Counted from the first letter of the stretch, positions 51,101 to 62,383 are shown. The stretch is 64,000 nt of DNA from Drosophila persimilis (GCF_003286085.1 NW_020825288.1:3720001-3784000), one strand, 5' to 3'. Program-made: numbers and translations. The notes: a model not told the origin generated them from the letters alone.

Positions 51101-54100
51101 TCAAAGGAGGCGGCCGACGAGGAGGAGGCGGGCTTAATGTCCGCCGAGGCCGTGGAAGTGGCGGCCCCCAATGAATCCGCGTCTCTTCCCACATAGGCCT
51201 CCATCTGGGCCCAGCTGAAATTGAGATCGTATTGATTGGCCGCAAAGTTGCGTGTGCCAATCACATTGTCCCGGGCCAGCTGCCGCTCCAGATTGGCCTG
51301 ATAGAAGACGTTGCATGCGTCCACCAGGAGCTGCACTTTGTGCAGTTTCTTCAGGCTGCGAAAGGCATTTAAATAAATTGAAGGATGCGTGTGGCACACC
51401 AGTTATTGCCACATGCCATCGATTAAATAGCCCAGACGCGCAAACGCGTACGCCGACAGAGGGGAAAAGTCAAAGCCAGGCCCACCCGAGTAAAAACTAT
51501 TTGCTTGTAATTAAAAACTAATTTATAAAGTCAACAGCAGGCGACAGTGTTCTGTTACACAAAACAAAGCAACAAACCCAACAAAACACCAACAAACAGG
51601 AGCAATTTCTGCTGGCTAATACGGAAAATATATATGTCACAAATTTCCTGAGGGTTTGCCGGACAAATTTCTGATATTTTTAGCTTACTTTCTGTTTTTT
51701 TTGCTCTGCTGTTGCAGCGTCTCCCCCAAAGGCAATTGAATCCCGTTGACCACGAGACATACATACGAGTATACATATGTATGTGCTTGAAACAAAAAAA
51801 GGGGAGCTTTTGGCACTCGTTAACTTTTAAAATTATTTTCATAATTCATGTGCTCCCGACACGACACATGCCATCATATGGCATAGCCGTAATGCTCGTC
51901 CCGGCACAAAGACGCTTTTTTCGCTTTTAATTAAAAGCGCAGACATTGTAAAAGCATCTGAAAACTTGTTACCCAAATTGTTTCGGGCCGCTTCCATGTT
52001 AACAAATTAGTTGCGCATTTAAAGTTGAAGTTGAGGGATTTTTGTTCGCAATACTCGCTCTCATTTGGGACGAAATAATAAGCGCCACAAAACAGGAACA
52101 GCAACAGCAACAGGAACACCGAAAAATCGGAAGTGAGGCGAAATCAACAGACTCTAAACTTTTGTCGTTCGCATTTAATTTGTACTTTTTGCCATTTACA
52201 CATTTAAAACTTTTCCCCACTGCGTTCTGAATTTTAATTTTCATAAATTTCCGCTTCGCCTCTCCTCACCATGTGGCATGGGGCATGTGGCAACAACAAC
52301 AGGGACAGGGACAGGGACCGGGACTGGGACTGGGACTCACCTAATGCTGTCACAAGTGATGCGCTGCCAGCGCGTCGTGTGATGGAACTGGCCGGTGGCC
52401 GCCTGGCCCACAATGGGAAAAGTTTTGTACGTCATTAAAAGTTCCATGATGGCCTGCAGGCAGACCTGCTTGATCTGGAACTGCTCCTGCTGATCGACCA
52501 TGTGCTCGTCGTACACCTTGTTGATCAGCAGCAGGAAAGTCATAAAGTACTCCTCGAACTGCTGCCGTGTGGTAAAGCCAAAGATTGAGAGCCTGCAAAA
52601 GGGGGGTAGAAATCACGGGGAAAGTTGCCATAAGTGTCAATTTAATTACCAATACGTGTGTGCACACATACACAACGTAAATATATGCGTCTGAGTATGC
52701 GTATGAGTGTGTATGTAATTAATTGAAAATTTCTGCATAAAATGTTTTCAGCAAATGCTTGAAATTTTAATTCAATTAGCCCGAGCTCTTGAAATATTTA
52801 AAATACTCTGATATAAAATGGTAGTAGAAGGCCTAAAATGTCAATTAATCTTCGATTATTTTGGACGGCTGCAGGCTTGATGGCTGGAAACTTCATCCAA
52901 TATGCCAGGCATGTCTAATGCAGGCAGGTCCTTCGCCTGGAGTGCTGATGGTGCTGCGCCCTGCTCCTTGCTCCCTCCTGGCTGCTGACTGTGTGGCGGT
53001 TTCAGTGCAATTAGCAACAATGTTTCTAGAGCAAAGGCAGCCGTCCGCATCCGCATCCGTATCCGCATCCGCATCCTGCCTTTCCCCGACGTGCCTTTTG
53101 TTGGCAGCCATCTGAAACACGCACACATGCATTTATCTCACTTTGCTCATAATTTGTTTATATCGCTCGCTGCCTCGTCCTCGTCCTCCATGGTGATGGC
53201 ATCTCTTCCTGGTGCCTAGTACCGGTGCCTGGCACTGTGCTATGATGTCTTTTAGCCAAGCTTTTAGCCCCTCTGTGGAGGCCAAAATGCATGCTGTCTA
53301 CGCTGCTTCTCGCAGAGTTCCATCTAATAGAGTTGTTGATGTTCCGCTCTGTCAGCCCTTTGGGGGATTTTGTCGTTATCATCCTCGGCACCGATGATGT
53401 CGCCGCCGCTGCTTCTGCTGCTCCTGCTGCTTTCCTGATGTTGATGTGGTTTTGATGTTTGTGCTTTTGTCAGGCATCCAAAAATGGATTGACTTTGGAG
53501 TATGCATACTTTAAAGGGAGTCAACTTTGGGGTCTAGGGTCTAGGGTCTGGGGAAACCGACAACCGACCAGCGAACAGCGAACAGCGACAACCATCCATC
53601 TATCCCATGGACAATTATTCCGCCCAATTCCTGGCTGATGACGATTCCGCTGCTGACAGCGTAATGATGACGACTGGCATCGAAACAATCGCTGTGGCGG
53701 TAGTGGCGGTAGTAACGGCAGTGTGGAAGCTGTCAGGCGACACAAGGACGAGGCAAAACAAGCAAAGCCCAGCCAAGGACAATGACGATGACAATGAAGT
53801 CTTACGGCCAACACATACGAGCACATGTGTGTCCTGTGTCCAATGCTGTGCTCTGTGCCTGTGTTTGTAATAGAACAACAGGATGTTGATGTTTCCAGTT
53901 GCGGTTTAGCCGTAGTCGTCGTCGTCGTTGTCCTCATCATCGCTCCATGTAGTAGCTGCCATGCGCTCGTCATTGCTGTCAGAGCATTGTCAGCAAGTTT
54001 GCGTTGCTTCTGCTCATACTGCTGCTGCTGCTCCTCCTACTCCTACTCCTCCTGCTCGTGCTCCTGCTGCTCCTGTCAAACACAATGACAACGACAACCC

Positions 54101-57100
54101 CAACACCATCTTCTATGCCACAGAGCCTCCTAGTCCGTTGATAAGAGAGTGTACGGACGGACAGACAGTTGACCAGTCGTCGGACAATGGACAATGGACC
54201 ACAAAACATGCCGGGGGCATGGTGACAAAATCATAACTGGAATGGCTTAAGGTGAGATCCAAGCCACAAGCTGATTTAATTAGCTACAGTTGCTACAGTG
54301 AAGCCTGGCCCAGGGTCCACTTAAGTCAGAGCTCATTCTGATTGCAACACACTCACCGCTTGACAAATTGACGTAGAATATCCACATCGCTCAGACTGTC
54401 CACTGGAATGGTGGAGAGCTTGCCATCGGCCTGTTGCTTCTGCAGCTGCTGCTGCGTCTGCTGCTTCTGTGACTCCTCCGGCTGCTGGATGAGCTCGTGC
54501 GGAGTCACCGCGTAGGCATAAAACTGGTGCGTGCGTAGCAGAGCGATGCCAATGGAGGCCAGCAGCGTCTGCAGGAAAGAACGAGATGGGCAGAGTCGGG
54601 TCAGACTGATAAATGAGCAGAAGAGAATGTCACTTACCAATGGAACTTGGACCGGGGCCAGCTCATGGCCGGCGAACTGCAGGCGTGCATCCTCGCAACC
54701 GACTGCCAAAACCCTGCCGCTGTCGAGGGACTCAATATCAATTTGCGTTTCAATCAATTTGGCCAAGAAGATGGCCTGCGGTGCTGGGTCTGGGGCCTTG
54801 GTTGCCGTCAGACGATGCCGTTGATAGAAAATGGTCTCCTGCAGCATGCAACGGGCTGAGTGGCAGAGAACCTCAAGCAGTTCGCAGCGAAGGGCAGCAT
54901 CCGTGCTGGCGTTGAGGTCTCGCCAGACGCGTGGCTGTTGCAGCAACGCATCCATGGTGGCCAGCAGCACGCCCAGGGCGTCTTGTTCCATCTCCTGTCG
55001 TGTTGGCTTCCGCAGAATTTGTTTGGCCACCCTCGCCAGCCACTTTAGGTATTCGAGAAGCACCGGCACCTGCTCCTGATGCAGCAGATGCTCGCCCACA
55101 AACTTCTCCATCACCCTCGCATCGATGTAGATGAGGGCCGTGTGTTCGATGCTGCGTAGGCAGTCCATCAGTGTGGCCACAGCCCGGGCCACATCCAGCT
55201 GCTCGGCAGTGGGTGGCGCCGCGGGGCACGTAGGCCTAGTGTTGGCCACCCTCCGCATCAGCAGGGAGCAGGACACACGCGCCAGCGGCGGTAGCTGCAT
55301 GTAGTTGATGTGTGGGGCATGTTGGATGCACTTCTGCCGGAAGACGGACAGCATGGCGAACAGGGAGCCGGCCAGGGAGTGGCGCAGAAGACGAGCCTCC
55401 TGCTCGGGGCCCAGGCTACGCAGCAGGCGATTCAGCTTCGGCTCCGACTGGATCTCCAGCAGCAGGAGCATCAGTTGCTTCTGCTGCTGAGGAGCATCCG
55501 CATGCTGGGTGGCAAATTTGATTAGCTGTTGGGGGGCGGAAAATGTTGTCAAAAGGAGACGACGGAAAAAACGGAAGAGAGTACAACAAATTAGCTGTGG
55601 CAGTGGCATAATGGCCAAGAGCTTGTCCCATTTACCTGCGCGAAGAGCCAGCTCTCATCAATTATGCGCGACGACGTCGCCGTTGTCGTCTCATTGTCCT
55701 GCTGGCACTCGAGGTCCTTCAGACTGCGATGAGATGCAATGAAACATAAATAAAAGCACGCTGGGATAATGGCAGTTGCTTTCAACGAACGCTGAGTACT
55801 CTTCCCAGCACTTCTCCCGCCAAGGGCTCGGATCAAAAGGACCCCGGCCTTTGTACGAGTGTATATTGAACTGAATTTAAATGGCTCCGCAGGAGCCACA
55901 GCAGCAACAGCAGCACTTGCTCTTGATGAATAATGGGGGAAATTACTTACAGCAGGGTTCGCATTGCATCCTGGTCCTCGCCCCCGGCCAGATCCCCGTC
56001 CAGGAGCCGCTCATAGATGATTGCGCGGGCGGCCGGGCCACTCTGGGCGGTGAGGCGGCGGGCCAGTCGCTCCATGGGGAGCTGCTGCGCCCGCTCTCCG
56101 TCGTGCAGCTGGTGGAGGCGACTCAGCAGTTGCAGGGCCTGCAGCGTGGGAGCTGCATCGCCGCCAGCGTCTCCCGAGGCGTCCTGCTCCCCCACATCGG
56201 GCTCACAAAGGCGCGCCAGCAAACGAAGAACGATCCGAATTGATGGCTGAGTGAATCGAAATGGGAAGAATGGGAATGGGAAGTGGGGTGTCCCCACCGC
56301 ACACAATGCCATTGAGATGGCTTCATTATGCAATGATGCAAAAACATCCAGAAGAAGAACTTACCCGGTTCAATCGGTGCGCGTTCCGGAGCAGAAGCAC
56401 CTGCAGTAACGAGCCGCACTCGCGACGCACTTGGCACAGCTCGCAAAGGAATTCCAAGTGGTCAGCAATTAGGAAATTCAGATACTTGCCGGCGAACAGG
56501 CAGCGCACTTGTTGCGGGCTCCAATCGCGGGCCTGCAATTAGTGGACAATTGGAAAGTTGATTTGACGATGGCCATGGGAGGCAGGCTGACGCTCCTCTG
56601 GGTGCCTGGTTGTCGGTCCATTGGCTAATGGCGCCAACAAGTGGCGCATGTTCGAGTGGCAATCAATTAAAATTATGCACAGCATTGCGCCTGGGACCGG
56701 GCCCGGGTCGGGCTTAAAGTAAGCCCACGGTTTAAAGGCCAATTGTCATTGGCAGGACACGGAAGCCGACCTCGAAACCAAAAACCCGACGCGGTGAACC
56801 GCAAAATTGCGAGTGCGACAACTGTCAGCCGGAAAAACTGCCAGTGTTTGTGGGGGAGTTATTCCGAGTTCCTCCCCCCACAGAGGCGTACAGGCAGACA
56901 GACACCCTGTCGTCTGCCAAATTCAAATTAAACTAATGTGTGTCCACCCTCCACACTCATCCGGGGTGAACAACTCTTTCCACTCTTTCCACTTGCAACT
57001 CACTTTACTATCCACCCCCGCCACTGCCCCATACTTACCACATTTGCACGACAAACTTCGCGCAGCACGGCACGCTGCAGGTTCCATTTCAGTGGCAGAT

Positions 57101-60100
57101 GGGCGGCCTTCTCCAGCAGGACCAGCGGCTCCTCCAGACGCATGGCCAGTGCGAGTTTCAGGCAGGCCAATAGCACTGGTTCCAGCGATGCGGAGCCACC
57201 GCCACCCCCCTGCCCCCCGGCGGCACTCATCAGCAGCAGGTTGTAGTATTTGCAGAGAAATTCAGATTCGGCCAAAACCAAACGGAAAACTGATTGAAGT
57301 GCATCCTTGTGCCGTGAGCGGCAGCAAACATTGTGCAGGGCGTTAACGAAGCGCCCGGCCAACTGGCAGTAGGCGTGCCCGGCCACGCCGGAGGATGGAG
57401 GAGGATCGGTGTGTGTGCCCGTTCCGAGCAGGGCATCCAGGCAGGCCAGCAGTTTCTCGCTTAAAACTTTGGCGAAATAGTTAATTTCGCTTATGGCCGA
57501 ACGGGACGAGGCGGCAGTAGCGGCGGCGGCCCTGGCAGCTGCAGCCGCCGAAGATGTCGATGGGGCTTCGTCCTGCCACTGGTGGATGGCTGTTGATGGG
57601 GATGCTCCTGAGGCTGAGGCGGCGGCGGCGGCGGCAGCAACGGCTGCTGCCTGCAGACGACGCTCGGCGGTTGGATTATTTTTCAAATAAAGTTTTATGT
57701 GATTCACTAAATAAATTTCCTCGGTTTTAAGGATTACATTTGCCAGCATAACCATGGCCATAGCTAAATCACCAAAGTTGCCAACGTCCTGCAAGAGACA
57801 GAGAGGGAAACGGATAGCCAGAGTGAGTGAGAGAGATATTTGTTTGCAAGTTCCCTGGCGGCTGATGACTCCTTTCGCTGTTGACCGCCAGTGCAGTAAA
57901 GTGTGAAACTTTGCATAAATTTGTGCGACAATGTTGCCGCGCAACAACATCAACATATTTTCCTCGTGGTAATTAGAAGGTTGGTGCAGTCCGCCACATG
58001 TGCCACATCCCGTGCGCAGGCTGTGGCACATTTTAAATGGTTTTTCTCACAGTCAATGTTTGCGCGCAGAATGTTATTTAAGTTGTGGCGCTTTTTCAAT
58101 TTCAATTAAAACGCCGCATAGCCATATATCCCATACTAGCACTCAGAAATCGTGAGAAGAGGAAAAACTCAATTACTCATGCCACCTGAGCGGCAAAGAC
58201 TGCATGAAACTCTGTTAATTTTTCTGCCCCGACTGTGTCCTGCCTCCTGTGCCTCTTGTTTGTAAGTGCGTCCAAATTAAATAAACGATAATTAGTTAAA
58301 GTTTTTTAAGCTTTGCGCATAATTTACAAGTTAAATGAAGTTGAATAGCCGGCGGGAGGGCCAGGGAACGTCAGCACACAGGAAGGCTGGAACTCCTTCT
58401 CTCTGACCAGCGGCTAACGGGGGAGGCAAGGTAACAGTGTAGCTGTTAGACAGACAGGTGGATCCACGAGAGTCAAGTGGAGTGGGCGGGGGCTCCACAT
58501 CCACAATCGACTGCCTACAACCACGCGCATGGATGCATGGATGCATGGATACATAGAGGGATGCATGGAACGAGAGCCAGAGCCTGTGCGAGTGAGACTG
58601 TGTAATTAAGTTGGTTTTAACTGTAGCATAACGGCTGACTGGGCCGAAGGGTAGATGGTGGCTTCGTGGATGATGGTTGCTGGTTGCTGCACTGCCCTGA
58701 GGCATGCCCCAACCATGAGGCAGCTGACTCTCTGGCTGACTGGCTGGATGGCTGGCTGGCTGGCTGGCAGCTCGACAGTTAATGCATGTGTAGCTTAAAT
58801 GCGCATTAATAGTTGAAAATGTGCGGCGTTGAAGCGTAGGTATTAAAAATGTCACGTATACGACATGTGTCACATTAACTACAACGCCACATGGATCAGC
58901 AGCAGGAAGAGAGGCAGCCTGCAGGGGGGGGCAGGGGCAGAGGCAGGCCAAAGCAGGCAGCAACAGAGACCCAACGAAAACGAAATAAAAAATTGCCCCG
59001 TAACTGCAACTAAGTGCATTCGTGTGTATGTAAATGCGACCAGTTGGACGCTTGGATGGGCGTGGGGCATAGTGCGGAGGGCGTGGGCGTGGGCGTGGGC
59101 GGACAGGCAATGACAAATCGTTGATGAGCTGGCTGCTAGTAGCCATGGGCTGGTATGGTGCATGATGAGTGTCGTGCCCCCCTCCCGTACAGGTGGTGTA
59201 TGGGTCTATGGGTAACAAACTTATTCCATAGGATGGGCAGAACAGAACTGACGCTGGGGAATACCCTGGGTGATAAGTGTGATGCAAAACGGAAACGGAA
59301 GTAGAAAGCTTGTCACCTAACGTAAGCATCTACTTGCACACAGCAACTTCATGTCAATGAGATCAATGCTGCCCTTGAGTACAAACTACAAGTGTTGTAA
59401 TTTGTGGCATTACTTCAATTATGTTATTAAGTGGATGCCAGACGACACCTGTTTCATGACTACTCAGGACTCAGAGCTCAGACTTCAGAACTCAGAACTC
59501 GGGGCCCGGACACACTCACATGTCATTACAAATTGGCAGCTTGCCAGGCAGCCAGCCAGCCAGTCAGCCAGTCAGCCAAGGTGCCACATCGATGATTGGC
59601 CTCGGCTGAGAGACAATTTTCTGTTCATTTGCATGTCGGACTGGATTTTAAGTTTCTGTCTGCATTCATAAATATTACAAATTGCCTGACGCCTCAAAGT
59701 GTGGGCCTGTATGTATATTTAAGCAGGCATTACGCATATTTATGAGTTCAATCGAGGACACACACACACATCACGGAGAGACACAGACATTCACACAGAC
59801 TGTGGAATAAAGACCGAGGCCAGACAGAGCCAGAGCCACAGCAGAAGAATTTCTGACAAAGTCTTAATGCATGCAGTAATTGATGCATTGACGGGCATCT
59901 GTGAATTGGCTGAGTGCTTTGTCAAGTTTTAGTTGCATGAATATTGCACCTCACCTGCTCGATGAAGAGCTGCAGCAGCTGCAAGAATCCCTTGCTGTCG
60001 GCCAGCACATGGTTGCCATTGTTGCGAAAGCAGCTCTCCAGCAGCCGCAGATCCCCGGACGAGTGCAGGCGCCAGTGGCGCGAGCAGAGAGCTCGACACA

Positions 60101-62383
60101 GCAGCCCATAAACGGCATCTGCGTCCTGGGCAGTGCGATAGGAGGCACTCTCCAGCTGCTGCAAGCTGCGCTCGTAGAGCAGCAGCAGGGCCAGCACCTG
60201 TTGACTGGGTCGCGACTCCACAAACTTCTCCAGCATGCCCAGCACCACCTCCCGCTGGGTGTCCAGCTCGCGTCTCTGGGCCAGCAGCGCCTCTCGGGTT
60301 TCCGGCGTGGGTGCCGCTGTCAGCGGACTCTGGCCCCCGGCTCGCCCTGAGTTATTGCTCTCGCAGTCCAGGGCCTCGTCCAGGTGGCTGTGCATGAAGA
60401 ACAGCTCGTAGCTCAGGGTCTTCAGGGCCAGCAGGGCCACATCGCGCACAGCGCTGTTGGCCAGCAAATTGTTTGTGATGCTGATGATCTTTGGGATCGT
60501 GATCAGGGGTCGATCGCTCTTGTGGGTCAGTTGCACTAGGAATCTCAGCATGGGTGGAACAATGATGAAGGCGTTTCTGCAGAGAAATAAGGTTTAAGAG
60601 CTAATTAGGAGATGATACTGATTACCCACCTATCTATTCCGCTTTCAATCAAATCCAGATTGCTGAGTATCTGATCGAATATCACATTCTTCGAGTCCAG
60701 TATGCTGTAGGTGACGTTCAGTTCCAGCAGCTGCGATAGGAGCATCAAAATGGGCGCCTGAATCAGCGCATTGGATTTCATGAAGAGCTGCCGGAGAGGG
60801 GAACAAAGAGGAACATGTGGTATACTAGTGCTGTGCAAATGTTGCCATTAATAAAATATCAATGGATGCCCTCCGACCCCGACGCAGAGAGAACCAGACA
60901 CACTCACACACACACATGCAGATTAAGGGACCGCTGCAGAGCCAGGGCAGGGTTCGTGTTCGTGTCTGTGCATTTTTAATCAAACAAATTGGTTACAACT
61001 AAAATTAATTAGCCATCGCTGGCCAGGATCGCTGGAGGTCCTACTCCTGCTCCAGCTCCTGCTTTTGCTTTTGCTGATGGTACTCACCGTCAGACAGTAG
61101 ATGACCAGTGGCTCGAATAGCTTTATAAGCCGAACGCAGTCGCCCGACGGCGGAGTGGCTGGCTGCAGGCCCTGCACAAACAGCATGCCCAGCGCCTGGA
61201 GTGGGGATGCATCAATTAGTGGCTGAGTTGTAGCTCCTGCTCCTCCTCCTGCTGCTCCTCCTGCTGGCTTTGAATTTATTGTTGGCCAAAATGTGGAGCC
61301 TGCGCCATGGCCCCTGCCCTTGGCCGCAAAGTAGGGCCGCACGAATGTGGAGTGGTGTCCGCCTCCGCCTCCGCCATCGGTGGTGGCCGGCGGTGGCTGC
61401 TGCTGCACTTGGCTACCATAATTTTGGGCAAATAAATATTTCAACAGTTGCCGCAGACATGCAACGCACTCGGCGGGCGCATAATTTATGAGCTTGGTCA
61501 AATAGTGGAGTATTTCTTCGATTAATTTTATCTCTGGCGCGGCGGCTGTCGGCGTCGCCTCAAGGCACAGGCCCAATGAATTCAGGCAGGTCTTGAGGAG
61601 ACAAATTAATAAGCTGCCTGCCTCGTGATTTATGGTTATCTGCAGGCAAAAGAAATGAAAGAGTTGGTTAGTTTTCCTCTTCCATCTAGTATCCCCCCAC
61701 CCCCGAGGGACTTTGGAAGAGTGGGAATGGGCCACTAATGCAGCCCGCCCATTAAGTCACAGTGGGGGCGCGAGTGGGGGAGTGCTGTCTGCGAGTGGCA
61801 AAAGTCAAGCTGCGTTTCGTCGCGGGCTGAATTTTTACAACTCATTGCCATTGCCATTGCTGCGGCACAGTGCTGCAAAAGTGTTGCATATAAAACGGTG
61901 CATTGCGCTGTACGTGCAACCGGGGGCTCTCTCTTCCTCTCTCTCTCTCTCTGTGGATGCTCGGAGCTGCAAATCTCGGAGCTGCAGTGCACGTGCACGT
62001 GCCGTGCAACTTTTGCCATTTCAGCGCCACCAGCGACTTAATGGCAGTGGCTCGAGTTGGGTCCGTGGCTTGACTTACCTTGTAGCTGTCATTAGCACCT
62101 CTTAAAATGTTGTAAAGTTTCATGTAAACGTAATCGCCACCAAAGTAACCCAGAGCCTGGAGCACTGCCGGCTCCCGGCTGCCGCTGCCGCCGCCCCCAC
62201 CGCTGCTGACGAGGGAGAAGAGCTCGCTCTTGGGCGTCTTGGAGGAGGTCCCTCCGCTGCCACCACCACCGCCACCGCGCTGATTGGCGACCAACTGATA
62301 GTAGATGTTCAGCATCTTGGTGCTGTGACGCAGCAGAAAGTCCAGATGGGAGGCCTTGAGCTCGCCTGAGCTCAACATGGCAC
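41720..62383 (-). CDS. htt: Huntingtin, C-terminal 18 coding exons (5' part outside the window)
   Basis: Coding exons in transcript order: 62079-62383, 61088-61639, 60630-60787, 59955-60576, 57039-57788, 56365-56532, 55951-56246, 55636-55723, 54638-55525, 54357-54568, 52341-52592, 50986-51355, 50523-50660, 50195-50457, 48650-48824, 46941-47241, 43045-43313, 41720-42172. They sum to 2,085 codons plus TGA with every junction in phase. Recognition rests on colinear matches to remembered human huntingtin: KLYNILRGANDSYK (human KLHDVLKATHANYK), RLFEPLVI, a shared IPKII block, GFTTRQQFEE (GWTSRTQFEE), SCMYMG (TCMYTG), LVPPNEILTKVIKEFL (FFPPQDIMNKVIGEFL). The protein is a HEAT-repeat scaffold acting in vesicle transport and autophagy. 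Fly huntingtin is about 3,580 residues, so roughly the first 1,500 lie past 64 kb. Low-complexity Gly, Ala and Gln tracts interrupt poorly conserved loops. Confidence 0.95.
42173..43044 (-). other. htt: htt intron with two TGGCAG tracts
   Basis: An 872 bp intron. It holds TGGCAG-type hexanucleotide tracts at 42704-42732 and 42874-42935, the latter with the unit TGGCCTGTGGCG occurring twice. No nested gene seen. Confidence 0.8.
42874..42935. repeat. TGGCAG hexanucleotide tract
   Basis: Two blocks of TGGCAG units, each ending in TGGCCTGTGGCG, which suggests a duplicated higher-order unit of about 36 bases. Confidence 0.85.
43045..43313 (-). CDS. htt: htt penultimate coding exon
   Basis: About 90 residues including LVPPNEILTKVIKEFL and QPHGDVIAMIVYQV, the strongest local match to human huntingtin near its C terminus. 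The first two bases complete a Gly codon begun in the previous exon. Confidence 0.94.
43314..46940 (-). other. htt: htt intron (3.6 kb)
   Basis: It holds no supported nested gene. The stretch 45.17-45.83 kb is open in several frames on both strands. It also contains an ACTCAT tract next to a 16-base palindrome at 46281-46296 and a CT run at about 46.58 kb. The flanking exons join in frame and match human colinearly, so no htt exon is missing here. Confidence 0.75.
46941..47241 (-). CDS. htt: htt exon with Gly/Ala-rich insert
   Basis: About 100 residues. GLERIVVN matches human GLERLLLS and the end SCMYMG matches TCMYTG. Between them sits a fly-specific stretch of about 50 residues rich in Pro, Gly and Ala (for example GRGGGGAKGG and GAGAGAGAA) replacing a short human linker. 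Confidence 0.93.
47242..48649 (-). other. htt: htt intron (1.4 kb)
   Basis: No nested gene seen. It contains a CTGTCC/CCGACC hexanucleotide tract at 48335-48370. Confidence 0.75.
48650..48824 (-). CDS. htt: Short htt exon
   Basis: A 175-base exon (58 residues) bounded by acceptor TTTCAG and donor GTGAGT. It reads LVWTLNYSLIEW, then LLSNTIIAANNFLK, matching human VMCATAFYLIENY and ASIIQMCGVML. It has no in-frame start codon and is easily missed; phase (2 in, 0 out) makes it essential for joining its neighbours. Confidence 0.92.
48825..50194 (-). other. htt: htt intron (1.4 kb)
   Basis: No nested gene seen. It includes CTG/GCTGCC-rich sequence around 49.24-49.27 kb. Confidence 0.75.
50195..50457 (-). 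CDS. htt: htt HEAT-repeat exon
   Basis: Eighty-seven residues of amphipathic helices. IATLQGLICLLECC corresponds to human VGALHGVLYVLECD. It ends in phase 2 (AG plus C of the next exon makes Ser). Confidence 0.92.
50661..50985 (-). other. htt: htt intron with (ACTGGC)n
   Basis: A 325 bp intron with an ACTGGC hexanucleotide repeat (50811-50840, nearly five units). Nothing else notable. Confidence 0.8.
50986..51355 (-). CDS. htt: htt exon with Ser/Ala-rich loop
   Basis: About 123 residues. The VQLLVDACNVFYQANLER part matches the human region before HLYQAWDPV. A Ser/Ala-rich insert follows (for example ATSTASADIKPASSSSAASF), then conserved helices. Confidence 0.9.
51356..52340 (-). other. htt: htt intron (985 bp)
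   Basis: AT-rich, with a GGGACA/GGGACT tract at 52300-52336 directly next to the donor of the upstream exon. No nested gene. Confidence 0.8.
52300..52336. repeat. GGGACA/GGGACT hexanucleotide tract
   Basis: Six hexamer units ending five bases from the htt exon border at 52341, so the tract sits at the 5' end of the intron on the transcribed strand. Confidence 0.9.
52341..52592 (-). CDS. htt: htt exon with GFTTRQQFEE block
   Basis: Eighty-four residues. GFTTRQQFEEYFMTFLLL matches human GWTSRTQFEETWATLLGV, a very clear landmark. Split codons on both sides (CG|G and AG|C) fit the neighbouring exons. Confidence 0.94.
52593..54356 (-). other. htt: htt intron (1.8 kb)
   Basis: It holds a CCGCAT tract at 53045-53076 and CTG/CTC-rich sequence near 54.0 kb. 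Open frames here are repeat-driven and I see no nested gene. Confidence 0.75.
54357..54568 (-). CDS. htt: htt exon with Gln-rich stretch
   Basis: Seventy residues. Helical start (TLLASIGIALLRTH), then a Gln-rich segment (QKQQTQQQLQKQQ) of fly origin, far from the N-terminal position of the human polyQ tract. Confidence 0.92.
54638..55525 (-). CDS. htt: htt long HEAT-repeat exon
   Basis: 296 residues of alternating amphipathic helices. It corresponds to the human region after the LPMEELNRIQ block. Few residues are identical to human, so its assignment rests on phase, order and helix pattern. Confidence 0.9.
55951..56246 (-). CDS. htt: htt exon with QLPMERL block, followed by short exon 55636-55723
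   Basis: Ninety-eight residues containing RAQQLPMERLARRL, matching human AQLPMEELNRIQ. It ends in phase 2; the next 88-base exon (55636-55723) supplies the last base of a Leu codon and reads DESWLFAQ at its end. Confidence 0.92.
56365..56532 (-). CDS. htt: Short htt exon
   Basis: Fifty-six residues (CRLFAGKY-like helix, then LEFLCELCQVRRECGSLLQV), phase 0 on both sides. A 506 bp intron (56533-57038) with no notable content precedes it in the transcript. Confidence 0.9.
57039..57788 (-). CDS. htt: htt exon with long poly-Ala insert
   Basis: 250 residues, phase 0 on both sides. After conserved helices (LAMAMVMLANVILK) comes an insert of about 60 residues with two Ala blocks (AAAVAAAAAAASA and AAAAARAAAATAA, about 57488-57664). 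Conserved helices resume after it. The Ala codons are mixed GCN. Confidence 0.93.
57789..59954 (-). other. htt: htt intron (2.2 kb) with a long open frame
   Basis: It contains a TGGC tract (58732-58770) and a 332-codon minus-strand open frame (58331-59329) that looks non-genic in composition (see findings). No supported nested gene. Confidence 0.7.
58732..58770. repeat. (TGGC)n tract
   Basis: Interrupted TGGC tetranucleotide repeat. Its translation gives the Ala-Ser-Gln-Pro repeat in the intronic open frame. Confidence 0.85.
59955..60576 (-). CDS. htt: htt exon with the IPKII / ELDTQREVV block
   Basis: 207 residues. IPKIISITNNLLANS and ELDTQREVVLGMLEKF match human IPKIIQLCDGIMASG and ELETQKEVVVSMLLRL. 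This is the clearest evidence for huntingtin in the window. Confidence 0.96.
60630..60787 (-). CDS. htt: htt exon, LLSQLLELNVTYSILDS block
   Basis: Fifty-two residues plus a split codon. It matches human [21 protein letters not shown] in place and spacing, right after the RLFEPLVI block. Confidence 0.95.
61088..61639 (-). CDS. htt: htt exon with RLIKLFEPLVI block
   Basis: 184 residues, phase 0 on both sides. CLRQLLKYLFAQNYGSQ matches human CVQQLLKTLFGTNLASQ and LFEPLVI matches exactly. Between them are His/Gly-rich and Gly/Ala/Pro-rich inserts. Confidence 0.95.
62079..62383 (-). CDS. htt: htt first exon within the window, Gly-rich
   Basis: About 101 residues. It opens with two bases that complete a codon from an exon outside the window. 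Two Gly runs (GGGGGGSGG and GGGGGSGS) flank a Ser/Lys segment. It ends with KLYNILRGANDSYK, the counterpart of human KLHDVLKATHANYK. Confidence 0.93.
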
